From positions 257,549,736-257,613,735 of the forward strand of contig OY294067.1 of assembly GCA_958510875.1 (NCBI GenBank): DNA of 64,000 nucleotides, read 5' to 3'. Each line of letters begins with the position of its first letter. Within the stretch, counting starts at the first letter, position 1. Under the pieces are notes generated by a model. It had not been told where the DNA came from. It searched no databases and was given only the letters and a program-made list of their open reading frames with translations. This document shows, in pieces, positions 11,758 to 21,690 of this stretch. The stretch comes from Endomychus coccineus. Its lineage: Eukaryota; Arthropoda; Insecta; Coleoptera; Endomychidae. Position numbers and translations under genes: made by a program.

Positions 11758-12157
11758 GTCTCGCCCAAGTGACCCCCCATATCTACTCACAACTCTTATG
11801 AATTATATTATATATAATATAATCTTGTTTTATACAAACACTTGATTTGCCATGAACTATCAAAATTTGCCACAAATTAAAGACATAGAATAGACTGTGA
11901 CGTCGCATCGATGACATCACTTGAATCTTAATATCAGAATTTCGGACACTCCTGCGGGATATATATTCATAAACATGAAAAGATAGATGTCATTATGGTT
12001 CAATGAAATGTTGTAATGCCATTTGTAAAGCTGGAGATGGATGTCAAAAATACCCCTTCAAAAACAATACAGTGCCTATTTCACTACTTTAGAGCGATTT
12101 GCGAAATTTAAATTCATACGACCAATAGGAATGGTGCAATCGTCTAAGTAGTTTTAA

Positions 12158-12205
12158 CGCAAGCATGCACGCACACATGCACACATGCACACATGCACAT
12201 ACAAT
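12158..12205. repeat. microsatellite (ACACATGC)n
   Basis: Simple repeat 'gcacacatgcacacatgcac' and variants. Confidence 0.85.
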
Positions 12206-12309
12206 CACACAGACATCATATCAAAAATAGTCTAAATCGATTCAGAAATGCGCAAAACTCGAAAATCCCGAAATTTTTTCTTGGGTCGATTACAATATTA
12301 CAATAATTG

Positions 12310-12945
12310 CCTTATACTATGTATATAGTGAGGGAACAAAAAACGCAGATGTCATGTTTTGGCAATATAAATATCACAACTGTCATTTGGTCTATACTTT
12401 GAATAATTATGTTTGAATAGTTCCTCACTTAAAATAATTAATCATTCAAAATAATTACGACCCTACGAGCCTTGTGTCTCAGGACGGTAGTTACGCCACC
12501 CAACATAATTTATTTGAATTAACGTTCTGTGTAGATTATAAAGAGTAGACTATGGAAATTTCATTCTCTCGTATAATTTCAGCTGCAAAAATATTCCAAC
12601 GTATTCAACGGTGAAATTAAACACACATCCATTACTATTTCAAAATTTTGATTGTGCATTCTATCACGAAACATTCAGAAACATTAGAAATTAAGCTGTC
12701 AACATATATGACATTATCAAATGGTCATGTTATACAAGTAACCCAGTGCAGTATCACTGACCACCTAACATCTGAATTTAAATGACTTAAATTAAGAGGT
12801 GGGGTAATAAATAAATAAGCTACTTTCTTCTGAAATTTCCACTTCGGTCCGTTCGGAATGATGAGTAAGCTTAAGGTATGAAGTAAGATAAGTCTGGATA
12901 CAATGATTTATTTCTTCCAAAAATTGATCCCTTACAAAGTGATCC
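12310..12945. other. no recognised gene
   Basis: AT-rich sequence. It contains the possible hAT end 'ggtagttacgccaccc' near 12487 and otherwise nothing identifiable. Confidence 0.3.
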
Positions 12946-15290
12946 AGTTACAATTTTTTTATACTTTCACAACACGAGAGGGAAACCTATAATGTTCAAG
13001 GAACATCGTATGAGTCAGCGGTGGAATATTGAGAGAGGAGATATACATTCGAATTTTTCCTGGAGGTTTGGAGGTTATAGCCATAGGGAAAGACCTTACT
13101 AGTTAAAGAGTTCCACAACTTCTCTGTTCGATAAAAAAATTAGGTTTGGTAGGAAAAAGTTCGGCAGGTCTCGAGCTTGACAATGAAGGGATAACTAGTT
13201 TGAGCTCGTCTAGTGCACCTATCGGAATCCCTCGTGGTGGACCAACAGACGAGATTTCTGATGAATACCGACCACAAAAATATCTTTAGAAAAGGGAGAC
13301 ATCTCTCACCTTTCTACGATGTTCTAGACAGGGCAATGAACTCGTAAGTATGACATCAACATTCAACTCTCTTCTGGAAAGAATTCAAGAGCTTCAGCGT
13401 ATGTTTGAAAGCCTAACTCCAAACATATGAACACAGTGAACAGTACTCCAGGCCAGGTCAAATCTGTACTTTGCAGTTTATGAGGAGCTGCTGGAATGTA
13501 AAGTAGCTCTTGGCGCTGAATATGAAACCAAGTCTTTGTGAAATGGCCCTCGCAATGGAACCTCACATGATCATCCCACGAGAGGGTGCTGTTCATGGTG
13601 ATCCCGAACATGTATATGGAAGACTTCATAGGAATAGTAGTACCTGACATCATATTAGGGATTGTGAGATCCGCCTTCTTGGAGGAGACGCAAGCTTGAC
13701 TTTTGAATGCATCAAACTTTACTAGATTATCAGATCTTCATTCCAATCTTTGCCTGATCTATATTAATTGCTTCAACTTGTCTCTATCTCGCTCTTTTGG
13801 CTTCATTGGATGGTATAGAGGCTCTAGATGAGAAAACGGTATGAAGGGTACCATCATCTGCAAAGCTGTGAACGGGAGAGGTGGTCTCTTGTAGCAGATC
13901 CTTGATTTGTAGCAGATAGCAAAATTAGTGCCAAGACGGAGCATTGTGGAACACCAGAGTTTATAGCCATTGTATCGGACAATACTTTGTCAACTACCAC
14001 ATGGAGTGATCTATCTGAGAGAAAACTCAATAGTAAGTGACAAAGTTGAGGCGGCAAACCATATGACAGAAGTTTCTCAAGAAGGCTTTGGTGTCAGAGT
14101 TAGTCAAATGCTTTGGAGATATCCAATGCTACAGTTAGAGATAAATACATTTCTGCCATAGATGTGTTACATCTGCCATAGATTACAGGCAAATAATTGG
14201 GAGATAACGTTGTTGAAATGTACCCAACGAACCACAAAACTCCTAAGTTCTCCTTCAATACTGACTTCAAGGTAATCACACAAGATGGAAGGAAATGGGC
14301 TGACGATTATATCGGGGAGAGAACCTGGTCTAAAAACGGTTCACGACCGTAGTGAGGAACTATTGCTGTAGTGGTGCAGTGAGTGAAGAGACTCTCAACA
14401 TAGCATCTCACTGGGAATACAAAGTTTCTTCCATGTGTAAGCGAAAACAACATGCGCACTGCTATTCAGAATCAAAGTCGTTACTGAAGGCATTTTTGAA
14501 TACAAAAAATACTTTGAAACAGGTATGAGAATGCCGAGAAGAACTCAGCTTTCCGAACAATAATAGCTCTCCTCACAAAATGGATATAAACAATGTGAAA
14601 CTTTCCTGTAGACAAGTGATATTAGGGCAGCTTAGGAAATTTCCGAAGAGTACAACAAGTGGAGAACCTGTACATACTAGTACAGAGGAGTAAAGTAACG
14701 GAATGGCTGAAAGCTGTAAACTATCTCTGCTGACGAACGCCATATTGCTTGTCATTCACGATTTTGGAGCTCTCTAGGTATTGGATTAGCTCGATATTGC
14801 TTTCACCATCACTTCAGAGATTACAGATAATAGTGCAATGGCTTATAATTATTATGAAGGGTCATCTTTTCTTTTTTGGAATTGGTTAGACTCTAGCTGT
14901 CTTCCAGCTGGAAGGAAACACACCAATGTTGTATGAAAGGGTATACAACCTGCAGAAAACTGGTATTCATTCAAGCGCGAATTTTTAGAGAACGACAGGT
15001 GGAATTCTATCTGGCCCCATACACTTCTCGGTATTGAGATCAAGCAGAACAATGAGTGCTTTCGGAGTATCAACATCTGAATAAAGACTAGTCTAGAGGC
15101 AGTGTTTTTTTCCAGTATTAAGAAACAATGATGATTCTGAGGAATACAATAATTGAGTGTATGAGAACGAAAGTATGGCCTGTTGCTGAATATATCTGCA
15201 AAGTTCACGTTCAAAACATTAGAATTTTCACATTCGTCGGTATCATGCACGTGATTAATCGGATTTTCATGAAAAATGGTTGAATACAAC
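12945..15290 (-). pseudogene. non-LTR retrotransposon, minus strand, heavily decayed
   Basis: Reading on the minus strand from 15290, the linker region ends in a frame resembling '...PxxKKDDPS..NYKPL' (14820-14880). It continues with 'YLESSKIVNDKQYGVRQQR' (near 14730), motif A 'LDISKAFD' (14103-14126), 'PPQLCHLLLSFLSDRSLHV' and 'SGVPQCSVL' (13854-14057). Further on are 'FGITMNSTLSWDDHV' (13363-13653) and a tail matching the plus-strand copy at 1905-2512. About 400 bp around 14160-14570 fits no part of the protein and is probably an insertion. Multiple stops and shifts make it non-functional. Confidence 0.7.
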
Positions 15291-15473
15291 CAAATATCGA
15301 GAATAACGTTACATTACATACCTACTAATTATATTTCATTATATTTTCTAATATTGAGCCGCTACATAATAGAACGATTTCTGACACAGATGCAAATATT
15401 AGTAATGCATTGAGGCTAATTTCATGAGAATGGTAAGACTTCCTTAGATCGAACCGTAACCTACATCTGATAG

Positions 15474-15515
15474 TTCCGGCAGCTGTTTCGCTCTCTCCAT
15501 CTAATCAGCAGAATG
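15474..15515 (-). ncRNA. hammerhead-like motif, degenerate
   Basis: On the minus strand the core reads CTGATTA (15502-15508), a short purine-rich stretch ending in GAGC, then GAAA (15486-15489) and CAGCTGCC. The order 'CTGAxxx...GAGCGAAACAGCTG' is shared with the copies near 42.3 and 57.2 kb. The core is mutated (CTGATGA expected), so this copy is probably inactive. Confidence 0.3.
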
Positions 15516-15668
15516 AGTAATTTGCAATGCTACTGAACGATTATTCTGTCAAGGTATGAGTAACCTCATTGATAAATTCCATAGGACCCAAAAATGTCTA
15601 ATGCCATTTACCCTACATGAGGGTGAATGTCCAACTAATAAATAGAAGCAATGTGACCAGGAATAATG

Positions 15669-15917
15669 CAGTGTTTCCCAAATTTCTGGTAATCCGGGAA
15701 CACCAAAATTAGACCCTAGTAACACGGGAACCCCCTTCAGAGGTGCCGGCCCTTCAATATTTCCGTGGGTACTCGGAGAGGTAGGCAAGAGACAAAAATT
15801 TGTAGGAAATACAAAGCCAAATCCCTTAAAATAAAAGTAAAAAATTTGAAAAGTTAAATCTCCCGAAAAGTATGCCGCGGACTTCAAAGGTTCGCAGACC
15901 ACATTTGGAAAACACTG
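15669..15917. mobile_element. hAT-like MITE, 249 bp
   Basis: The ends CAGTGTTTCCCAAAT (15669) and ATTTGGAAAACACTG (to 15917) are inverted repeats with one mismatch. CAGTGTTTCCCAA is a frequent hAT terminus. I do not see an 8-bp target duplication. The minus-strand open frame 15549-15902 is this element, not a gene. Confidence 0.6.
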
Positions 15918-16098
15918 GACATGGAGGGGATGTCCATAAAAGTCATCAGAGTGATTATTTCGTACTTACTAGTGTTGAAGTTAACAGAACTCGTGAGCAA
16001 TTTGCTAAGCATTCCCGAATGGTTATATTATTAGTAACCCCTGATTGATACAACTGTGATGTACAATAAGCCTGAGTCCGTAGTGTGTAGAGTCAAGA

Positions 16099-16300
16099 TT
16101 GATGAGTTAAGTGTGAAGTTTGGGTTGAGAGATATATGCACACTTCTACAGGAATTCAAACACCTGTGAAACAACTTCAACATTTGAACTGAACCTAATT
16201 GATATACCCCCTCCCAGTTGTAACCATTATTGTGATGAGGCCAAGACCATCCGACCCAACCATTCACCCACTCGTAGCGTAGATTATATCTCAACGTCAT
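16099..16300. repeat. 202-bp direct repeat, copy 1
   Basis: About 95% identical to 16587-16788, same orientation. Both contain 'gaagttt(g/a)ggttgagagat' and 'ccattcacccactcgtagcg'. The two copies bracket a 286-bp segment that is also dispersed. Confidence 0.85.
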
Positions 16301-16307
16301 AATTATA

Positions 16308-16580
16308 TTTTGTTTCAAATTGTTACTATAATCTGTCAAAATGGTGTTATAATACGATTATTTGGAAAGCCAGCTTAGCTTTTCTCTCTAATCATATATT
16401 ATGAAGATATGCAGAGAGTAGTCAAAATTGTAATAGTTCAGTACTGTCAGCAGATTAATAATCAGCTTCTATATGTTTGGAAATAGAAAGAACCACCTTC
16501 AAATCTTCCCTGATTGTTCATTCCATTTGGAATTCATGAATTTTTGACAAACACAATTTGTATTTCTACTTATTCTATTG
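16308..16580. repeat. dispersed repeat, about 270 bp, copy 1
   Basis: Matches 19984-20238 ('aatggtgttataatacgatt', 'gatatgcagagagtagtca', 'aaatcttccctgattgttca'). It lies exactly between two 202-bp direct repeats, suggesting insertion accompanied by, or followed by, duplication of its flank. Confidence 0.8.
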
Positions 16581-16586
16581 AAGAGT

Positions 16587-16788
16587 TTGATGAGTTGAGT
16601 GTGAAGTTTAGGTTGAGAGATATATGTACACTTGTTCAGGAATTCAAACATCTGTGAAACAACTTCAACATTTGAACTGAACCTGATTGATATACCCCCT
16701 CTCAGTTGTAACAATTATTGTGATGAGACCAAGACCATCCGACCCAACCATTCACCCACTCGTAGCGTAGATTATATCTCAACATCAT
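16587..16788. repeat. 202-bp direct repeat, copy 2
   Basis: Partner of 16099-16300. A plus frame continuing to 16886 ('SVDYISTSYFNIALNTATEF...') is open over 84 codons and looks protein-like, but I do not recognise it. The first copy breaks in the same frame. Confidence 0.8.
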
Positions 16789-16889
16789 ACTTCAACATAG
16801 CTTTAAATACGGCTACCGAATTCAATGATTTTACCAGTAACTGTAACCTAAAATCTTGTTTATATTATGCAGAACACATTTTGTAGTGT

Positions 16890-17980
16890 TATCTTTCACA
16901 TGAGAATTTTCATATCTAAATAGAGGAAACAGTACAAATGTGTTGTATCTTTTAGGTAACAATTCAACATCGTCTGGTTGATATGAGGAATTCTATAGAT
17001 TATTTCTAGGAATCCTCAGAAAAGGCTGCAATGGAACGAGTCTTGTACGAAATAAGCTAAAGTAAGATAGGAACAGATGCTCACTAACAATTTTGTTGGT
17101 CAAAGGTATTATCAATTTTGAAAACAAAAGCAATCAAATCCATCCTGTATTTATCTTGTTTGTTTGCGTTTTTATGAGCTCTGCGTGTTCTCTGTAATAC
17201 GTTTCCCTAGCGGAATACCGGATTTACCGCTGCGACATACATGAATGCTTCATGCGTTTACCTAATCGCTTTTGTAATCATCGATAGGTATATTAATTCT
17301 TTCAAAAATACATAATTCGTTTGAAATTTCCTCCTCGTAATTATCACATGAGTAACTTTGAATAATAGCAAATTGGAAGCAGCTTTCTTGAAGATATAAG
17401 CTTGTGAATAGGAAGGACGAATCCAGTATATTGACGACAACATGGCACATCATATCCGCATATTACAGGTAAGTTATCTCATAAACCACATTATGTGTCA
17501 TTATGTCACAACATATTCACCATTAACCTAGAAGCTTGTAGCATAAATTTACATAATAAAACTGCGCTGTGTCGAATACATGATGAATTGTGATTTATTC
17601 TACAGTCGTTAACATGGTTCATATTGCTCAAATACTGTTTCATCCTCATGTCTTTTTATTAAAAAAATACACATGAATATAGGGTCTAAAGTACTTTTAT
17701 TACGATCTACAGAAAAATCGAATTTTTCCTAATATGTCGGAAACCATTTTGGATATTTTCCTCCAATTTTGGTATATGATATCTAGGTTAAAGGCAGTCT
17801 TTTTATATGAACAATTTTTGTCTTGATTAAACCAGTGCCGCCCGACGCACACGCCTCTGAATTATTTGCTTAAAATAAATTGTACGCCACTGCTTTTTTT
17901 TGAAGAAAACTTTTTCTTGCTTTTCTATTTTTTCTCAACATAATTGATCACTTGAGTTTTTCTTGTACATCGAAGGGTCA
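16890..17980. other. mostly unrecognised sequence; possible small exon on minus strand
   Basis: A minus-strand frame of 63 codons at 17262-17453 reads 'NILDSSFLFTSLYLQESCF...CDNYEEEISNELCIFERI' and has amino-acid composition compatible with a real peptide. No domain, start context or splice partner supports it. A strong donor-like CAG|GTAAGT occurs on the plus strand at 17467, on the opposite strand from this frame. Nothing else is identifiable. Confidence 0.2.
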
Positions 17981-18413
17981 TCGAGAAAAAAAATTTAATC
18001 AACTTCTTTGGGTGTCCTAAATCGGGCTACAATCTACATGAATGTCAAGGTGTGCTTTTCAAATTTGTATTTCATGACACATATCGAATTTACCAAATGT
18101 CAAATTGTCGCACTTACTTATTATTTTACTTCGAATGTATTTATTCGTTCAAAAATAATTTTGGTTAGCAAATTGCGATGTCCACAGTTTTTGAAGCTAT
18201 CTTGAAGAACTAGTATACACTACTCCCATTGAGAGCATAGAAGAACTGCAGAAACGAATAATACACTCCTGTAACACTATTCGTAATAGGCCCAGTGTTG
18301 AGTTAGTTAGGTAGTCATTGAGGCGACGAGTAGAAGCTTGCATTAGGGCCAATGGCTGGAGGGAAATATCTAAATTGGTTTCCGACTTAGGAAACAGCCT
18401 GTATATTATAGAC
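17981..18413 (+). mobile_element. internally deleted mariner-type element
   Basis: It consists of the first ~190 bp of the neighbouring element joined directly to its last ~230 bp; the junction is near 18175-18190. The 3' part encodes the transposase C-terminus 'ESIEELQKRIIHSCNTIRN'. It ends with the same 'cctgtatattatagac' as the next copy, which follows without a gap. Confidence 0.8.
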
Positions 18414-19623
18414 GAAAAAAATTCAATCAACTTCATTGTATTGGATATCCAAAACCGGGCTACAATCTACATGAATGTCAAGGTGTGATTTCCAAATTTG
18501 TATTTCATGACACATATCGAATTTACCAAATGTCAAATTGTCGCACTTACTTATTATTTTATTTCGAATGTATTTATTTGTTCAAAAATAAGTTTGATTA
18601 GCAAATTTTTTCGAAAATGACTGTATTTACAAATGAAGAGATGCCTCAAATGCATTTCTGCTATGGATTAGCAAATGGCACCTCATTGCAAGCAGAACGG
18701 CTGTATGCTCACAGGTTTCCAAAAAGGCGCTTGCTGTGTTCGAACCCATTTACTCAACTTCATCGCCGATTACAAGAAACTGGTATAGTTTCAAAAAGTA
18801 AAAATATCGTTGGTAGGCCTCTTTGAGTGAGAACTCCAGAGTTCGAAGAGCACATCCTTCAAATAGTTGAAGATGCGCCCAGTATTAGTACATGAAATAT
18901 TGCTAGCGACCTTAATGTCTGCGCTAAAGCAATATGGGCCATTTTAAGGCAGAATCAGCTATACCCTCACCACATCCAACATGTACAGGCTCTATTATCC
19001 CGTAATTTCCCTTTTCGACTTAATTGGTGACGGATGAGGCAAATTTCTCAATAATTTTTCAATAACCATGTTTGGGAGCAATAAAATCTGCATGTCATAT
19101 TGGGAGCAAGACACCAGGTAATGCTTTCTGTTAATTTGTGGGTGATAATTTTGGGGACTATTTGATTTGACCATATTTTCTTCCAAATCGATTGGACGGT
19201 GAATCCTATCTGCATTTCCTTATTAATGTGCTACCTGAACTCCTTGAGGATTTATCTTCAGCAACGTGACATTCCTTCTGGTTGATGCACGATTGTTCGG
19301 AAGTACCTCAATGATGCATTTCTAAATCTCTGAATTGGGAGGGGATGTCCACAGTTTAGGCCACCCCGATCCCCAGATTTCAATTTTTGAAGCTATCTTG
19401 AAGAACTAGTATACACTACTCCCATTGACACCATAGAAGAGCTGCAGAAACGAATAGTGTTAAAACGAATAATACACTCCTGTAACACTATTCGTATTAG
19501 GCCCAGTGTTGAGCGAGTTAGGTAGTCATTGAGGCGATAAGTAGAAGCTTGCATTAGGACCAATGGCTGGGGGGAAATATCTAAATTGGTTTCCGACTTA
19601 GGAAACAGCCTGTATATTATAGA
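18414..19623 (+). mobile_element. mariner/Tc1-type element, full-length but inactivated
   Basis: Same ends as the deleted copy to its left. The interior carries one transposase pseudogene (18617-19600). The two copies sit head to tail, sharing 'cctgtatattatagac' at their right ends (18398-18413 and 19608-19623). Confidence 0.75.
18617..19600 (+). pseudogene. mariner-type transposase pseudogene
   Basis: The N-terminal helix-turn-helix region is intact: 'MHFCYGLANGTSLQAERLYA', then 'FPKRRLL', 'RRLQETG' and, after a stop, 'RTPEFEEHILQIVEDAPS'. A second helix-turn-helix ('ASDLNVCAKAIWAIL') and 'LYPHHIQHVQALL' follow. Later frames show 'RPPRSPDF' near the third catalytic Asp and the C-terminal 'IDTIEELQKRI'. 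This is the DUF4817/DDE architecture found in many insect mariner-like transposases. At least four stops and several shifts make it non-functional. Confidence 0.8.
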
Positions 19624-19960
19624 CAGAGCTTATTTTCAACAAGATAGAGCATCTTAGTAAGCCATTATAGTAATGTGAATCCTTCAAATCAAACATTTGG
19701 TAATAGATGGATCGGTAGACAAGGTTCTATACAATGGCCTCCCCAACTCCGCACAGTACTGTTTCGTAAAAGAACGACGTTATACCCCTTGCCAAACACA
19801 GACTATAGAAGAACTAAATGTTAATATCAGGAAAGTGAGAATAGTCCAAGGGAATTTATCGTTCGCAGCTTTGCCCATTCGTTGAAAAGATTTAAAAAAT
19901 GTGTTCAATAGAACAGAAGAAATTTTGAATAGTTCTCTAACAATTCTATATTTTAGTCAA
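19624..19960 (+). pseudogene. second mariner-type transposase fragment
   Basis: It begins directly after the previous element with a frame 'YFQQDRAS', then 'NQTFGNRWIG', 'GSIQWPP' and 'QTIEELNVNIRKVR'. This corresponds to the QQDGAPPHY...PPRSPDLTPLD...ELK C-terminal half of a different mariner-like transposase. 'GAPPHY' and 'SPDLTPLD' are lost, so it is dead. Confidence 0.65.
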
Positions 19961-19983
19961 TTTTCATGTTACTGTTCTTATTG

Positions 19984-20238
19984 TTGTTTCAAATTGTTAG
20001 TACAATCTGTGAAAATGGTGTTATAATACGATTACTTGCAAAGTCAGCTTAGCTTTTCTCTCTAATCATATATCATGAAGATATGCAGAGAGTAGTCAGA
20101 ATTGTTTCTGCAGCTACATGATCATCTTCTACATCTTTGGAAATAGGAAGGAATGACCTTCAAATCTTCCCTGATTGTTCATTTCATTTCGAATCCATGA
20201 GTTTTTGACACAACACAATTTGTATGTCTACTTATTCT
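19984..20238. repeat. dispersed repeat, about 255 bp, copy 2
   Basis: Same family and orientation as 16308-16580, about 90% identical by eye. Confidence 0.8.
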
Positions 20239-20239
20239 A

Positions 20240-20930
20240 AATAAAATTTGACTTTGGAGCATCATATCACGACTAGAAATCGGTGAGATGAATTTTTTCT
20301 AGTGCCATTTGGGATTGGTAGATCATGATCACAATTTAAATCACTTCTTTCTCGGTGTGTGATGAAAAAGTGTATGTACCCATTTTCATCCAAATAACTC
20401 GGAACAAACTTTGAAAGTCTGGAAACAATATATAGACAAAGAGACGGATCGCTATTTTTCCTAGACCGTTTCATTCCTGAGGTCAAGGTCAAGTCGAATT
20501 CGTAAGTCACAGTAGAGAACAATTAGTAATGGATATTTAGAATGTGCTATCTATATCAAATTTGCTGATGTTAAAACTTAAATAAAACACAAATAACACT
20601 TTGATAAAAGTATTTGTTCCACCACACGGTACGCATCATCGGAATCAAGTACTGTAGTAAATATGTTACAAGTAAACGTTGAAAATTTAGTATAGGCTTC
20701 TTATTATTTGACATTATAGACAATATTTCCTGAAATATTTCTAGTAATTATTATCAATTTTCTTCCAGATATCTGCTCTGTTATTTTTAACACAAGGATG
20801 TAACTGCTTTTTGTTAAGAAGGTACGTACGAATTAATTTAGATTTATTGATTGTATTTAAAATAAATTGTATAACAACTTTCTATGCGTTGCGCTCATTA
20901 CCCACTCCTAAAATCTCTAATTTAAGTTCT
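20240..20930. other. no recognised gene
   Basis: A minus-strand frame of 86 codons (20262-20522) reads 'SRLSKFVPSYLDENGYIHFF' in part. It matches no family I know and has no supporting signals. The rest is AT-rich noncoding. Confidence 0.25.
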
Positions 20931-20934
20931 ACAA

Positions 20935-21690
20935 AATGAACCTTGTACAATGGGTTAGAAATGACGTCAATACAAAAGGTAAGAAAAATCAAATGTGGAA
21001 ATGGGTCCCGTAACTTGTAGAATTAGGGTAAAGAAAAATAAAAAATATACATTATTGGAGATATGGTCGCTCGAAAATTTCTAAAGTGGGGGGAGGGAAA
21101 TATAAAAGTAAGAGAACAAATCTGAAAAAATTCAGGTTATGATCAAAATAAAATTTTTCTCATCTACAAGTTTTCCTCAAGTGATGACAAAAGTACTATA
21201 TTTTTAGCACTTCAAACATTTCAAAAAGTTCGTAAAATATATTGGATTCATTATTATTGTAAAAAAATATCAAATCTATAAAAAATATTTTAAATGTTAA
21301 AACAAATTTTTAAACTAGATAGTAGTATTTCTGAAATTTTTTTTCTAAATTTCCATTTTACAATGATAAAAGTGTTACAGACTGCTGAAAAAGACTCCTT
21401 TTATAAATAACTTTGAAAAACTTTTGTAAAAACGAGACTTTTGTCATTGCAAAAAACTGTCTGTAACTCAGGAAATATGCATGTTGAAAAAATTTCAACC
21501 TGTATGTATACGTATACTTATTTTTTTCAATAAAAAAAGGTAAGAATATATTTTTTCAGTTTTACACATATTGCACAAGTTACGGGAACCAAGATAAAAA
21601 GGGTTTTCTATCACTTCTGATCATTTAATTTTTTTTCCTTTTCTATTGACGTCATTACTATAATCCATTCCACAAGATTTCATCGGTTTC
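20935..21690. mobile_element. palindromic TIR element (MITE-like)
   Basis: The left arm 'aaatgacgtcaatacaaaag' (near 20960) and the segment 'gggtcccgtaacttgtag' reappear as reverse complements on the right ('ctattgacgtcattacta' near 21645, 'acaagttacgggaacc' near 21575). Arms are about 130 bp, diverged. The right arm is duplicated at 24220-24330 but the left arm is not, so the tandem duplication began inside this element. Confidence 0.5.

Larger units (their letters stand above)
10765..11787. mobile_element. foldback / long-TIR element with internal minisatellite
   Basis: The left end 'agtaggtatgtggtcactt' (10765) is the reverse complement of the right end, which reads '...aagtgaccccccatatctact' (to 11787). 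The arms extend inward through 'gagcgagacagtcttatc' and 'attaccggcc' (left arm to about 10850, right arm from about 11058). A direct CACAAC repeat flanks it (10759-10764 and 11788-11793). The paralogous copy at 31.3 kb has the uninterrupted 'tttcgcaactc' site. Between the arms lies a GC-richer minisatellite. The right arm is split by another element (11138-11757). Confidence 0.75.
10620..12300 (+). repeat. dispersed repeat family X, copy 1 (interrupted)
   Basis: The outer parts (10620-10764 and 11788-12300) align in order with 31210-33110. Shared landmarks are 'ctctatgttacattgaa', 'aatgtatttcacaac', 'atgacatcacttgaatctt', 'cactcctgcgg', a '...aaaaacaata..gtgcctattt' segment and 'gcgaaatttaaat'. 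Part of it also recurs inverted at 54800-55020. The 1-kb foldback at 10765-11787 is inserted in this copy. The family has no recognisable protein. Confidence 0.6.

Noticed and set aside
15549..15902. 117-codon minus-strand open frame
   Set aside because: Coincides with a hAT-like MITE with CAGTGTTTCCCAA ends; not a gene.
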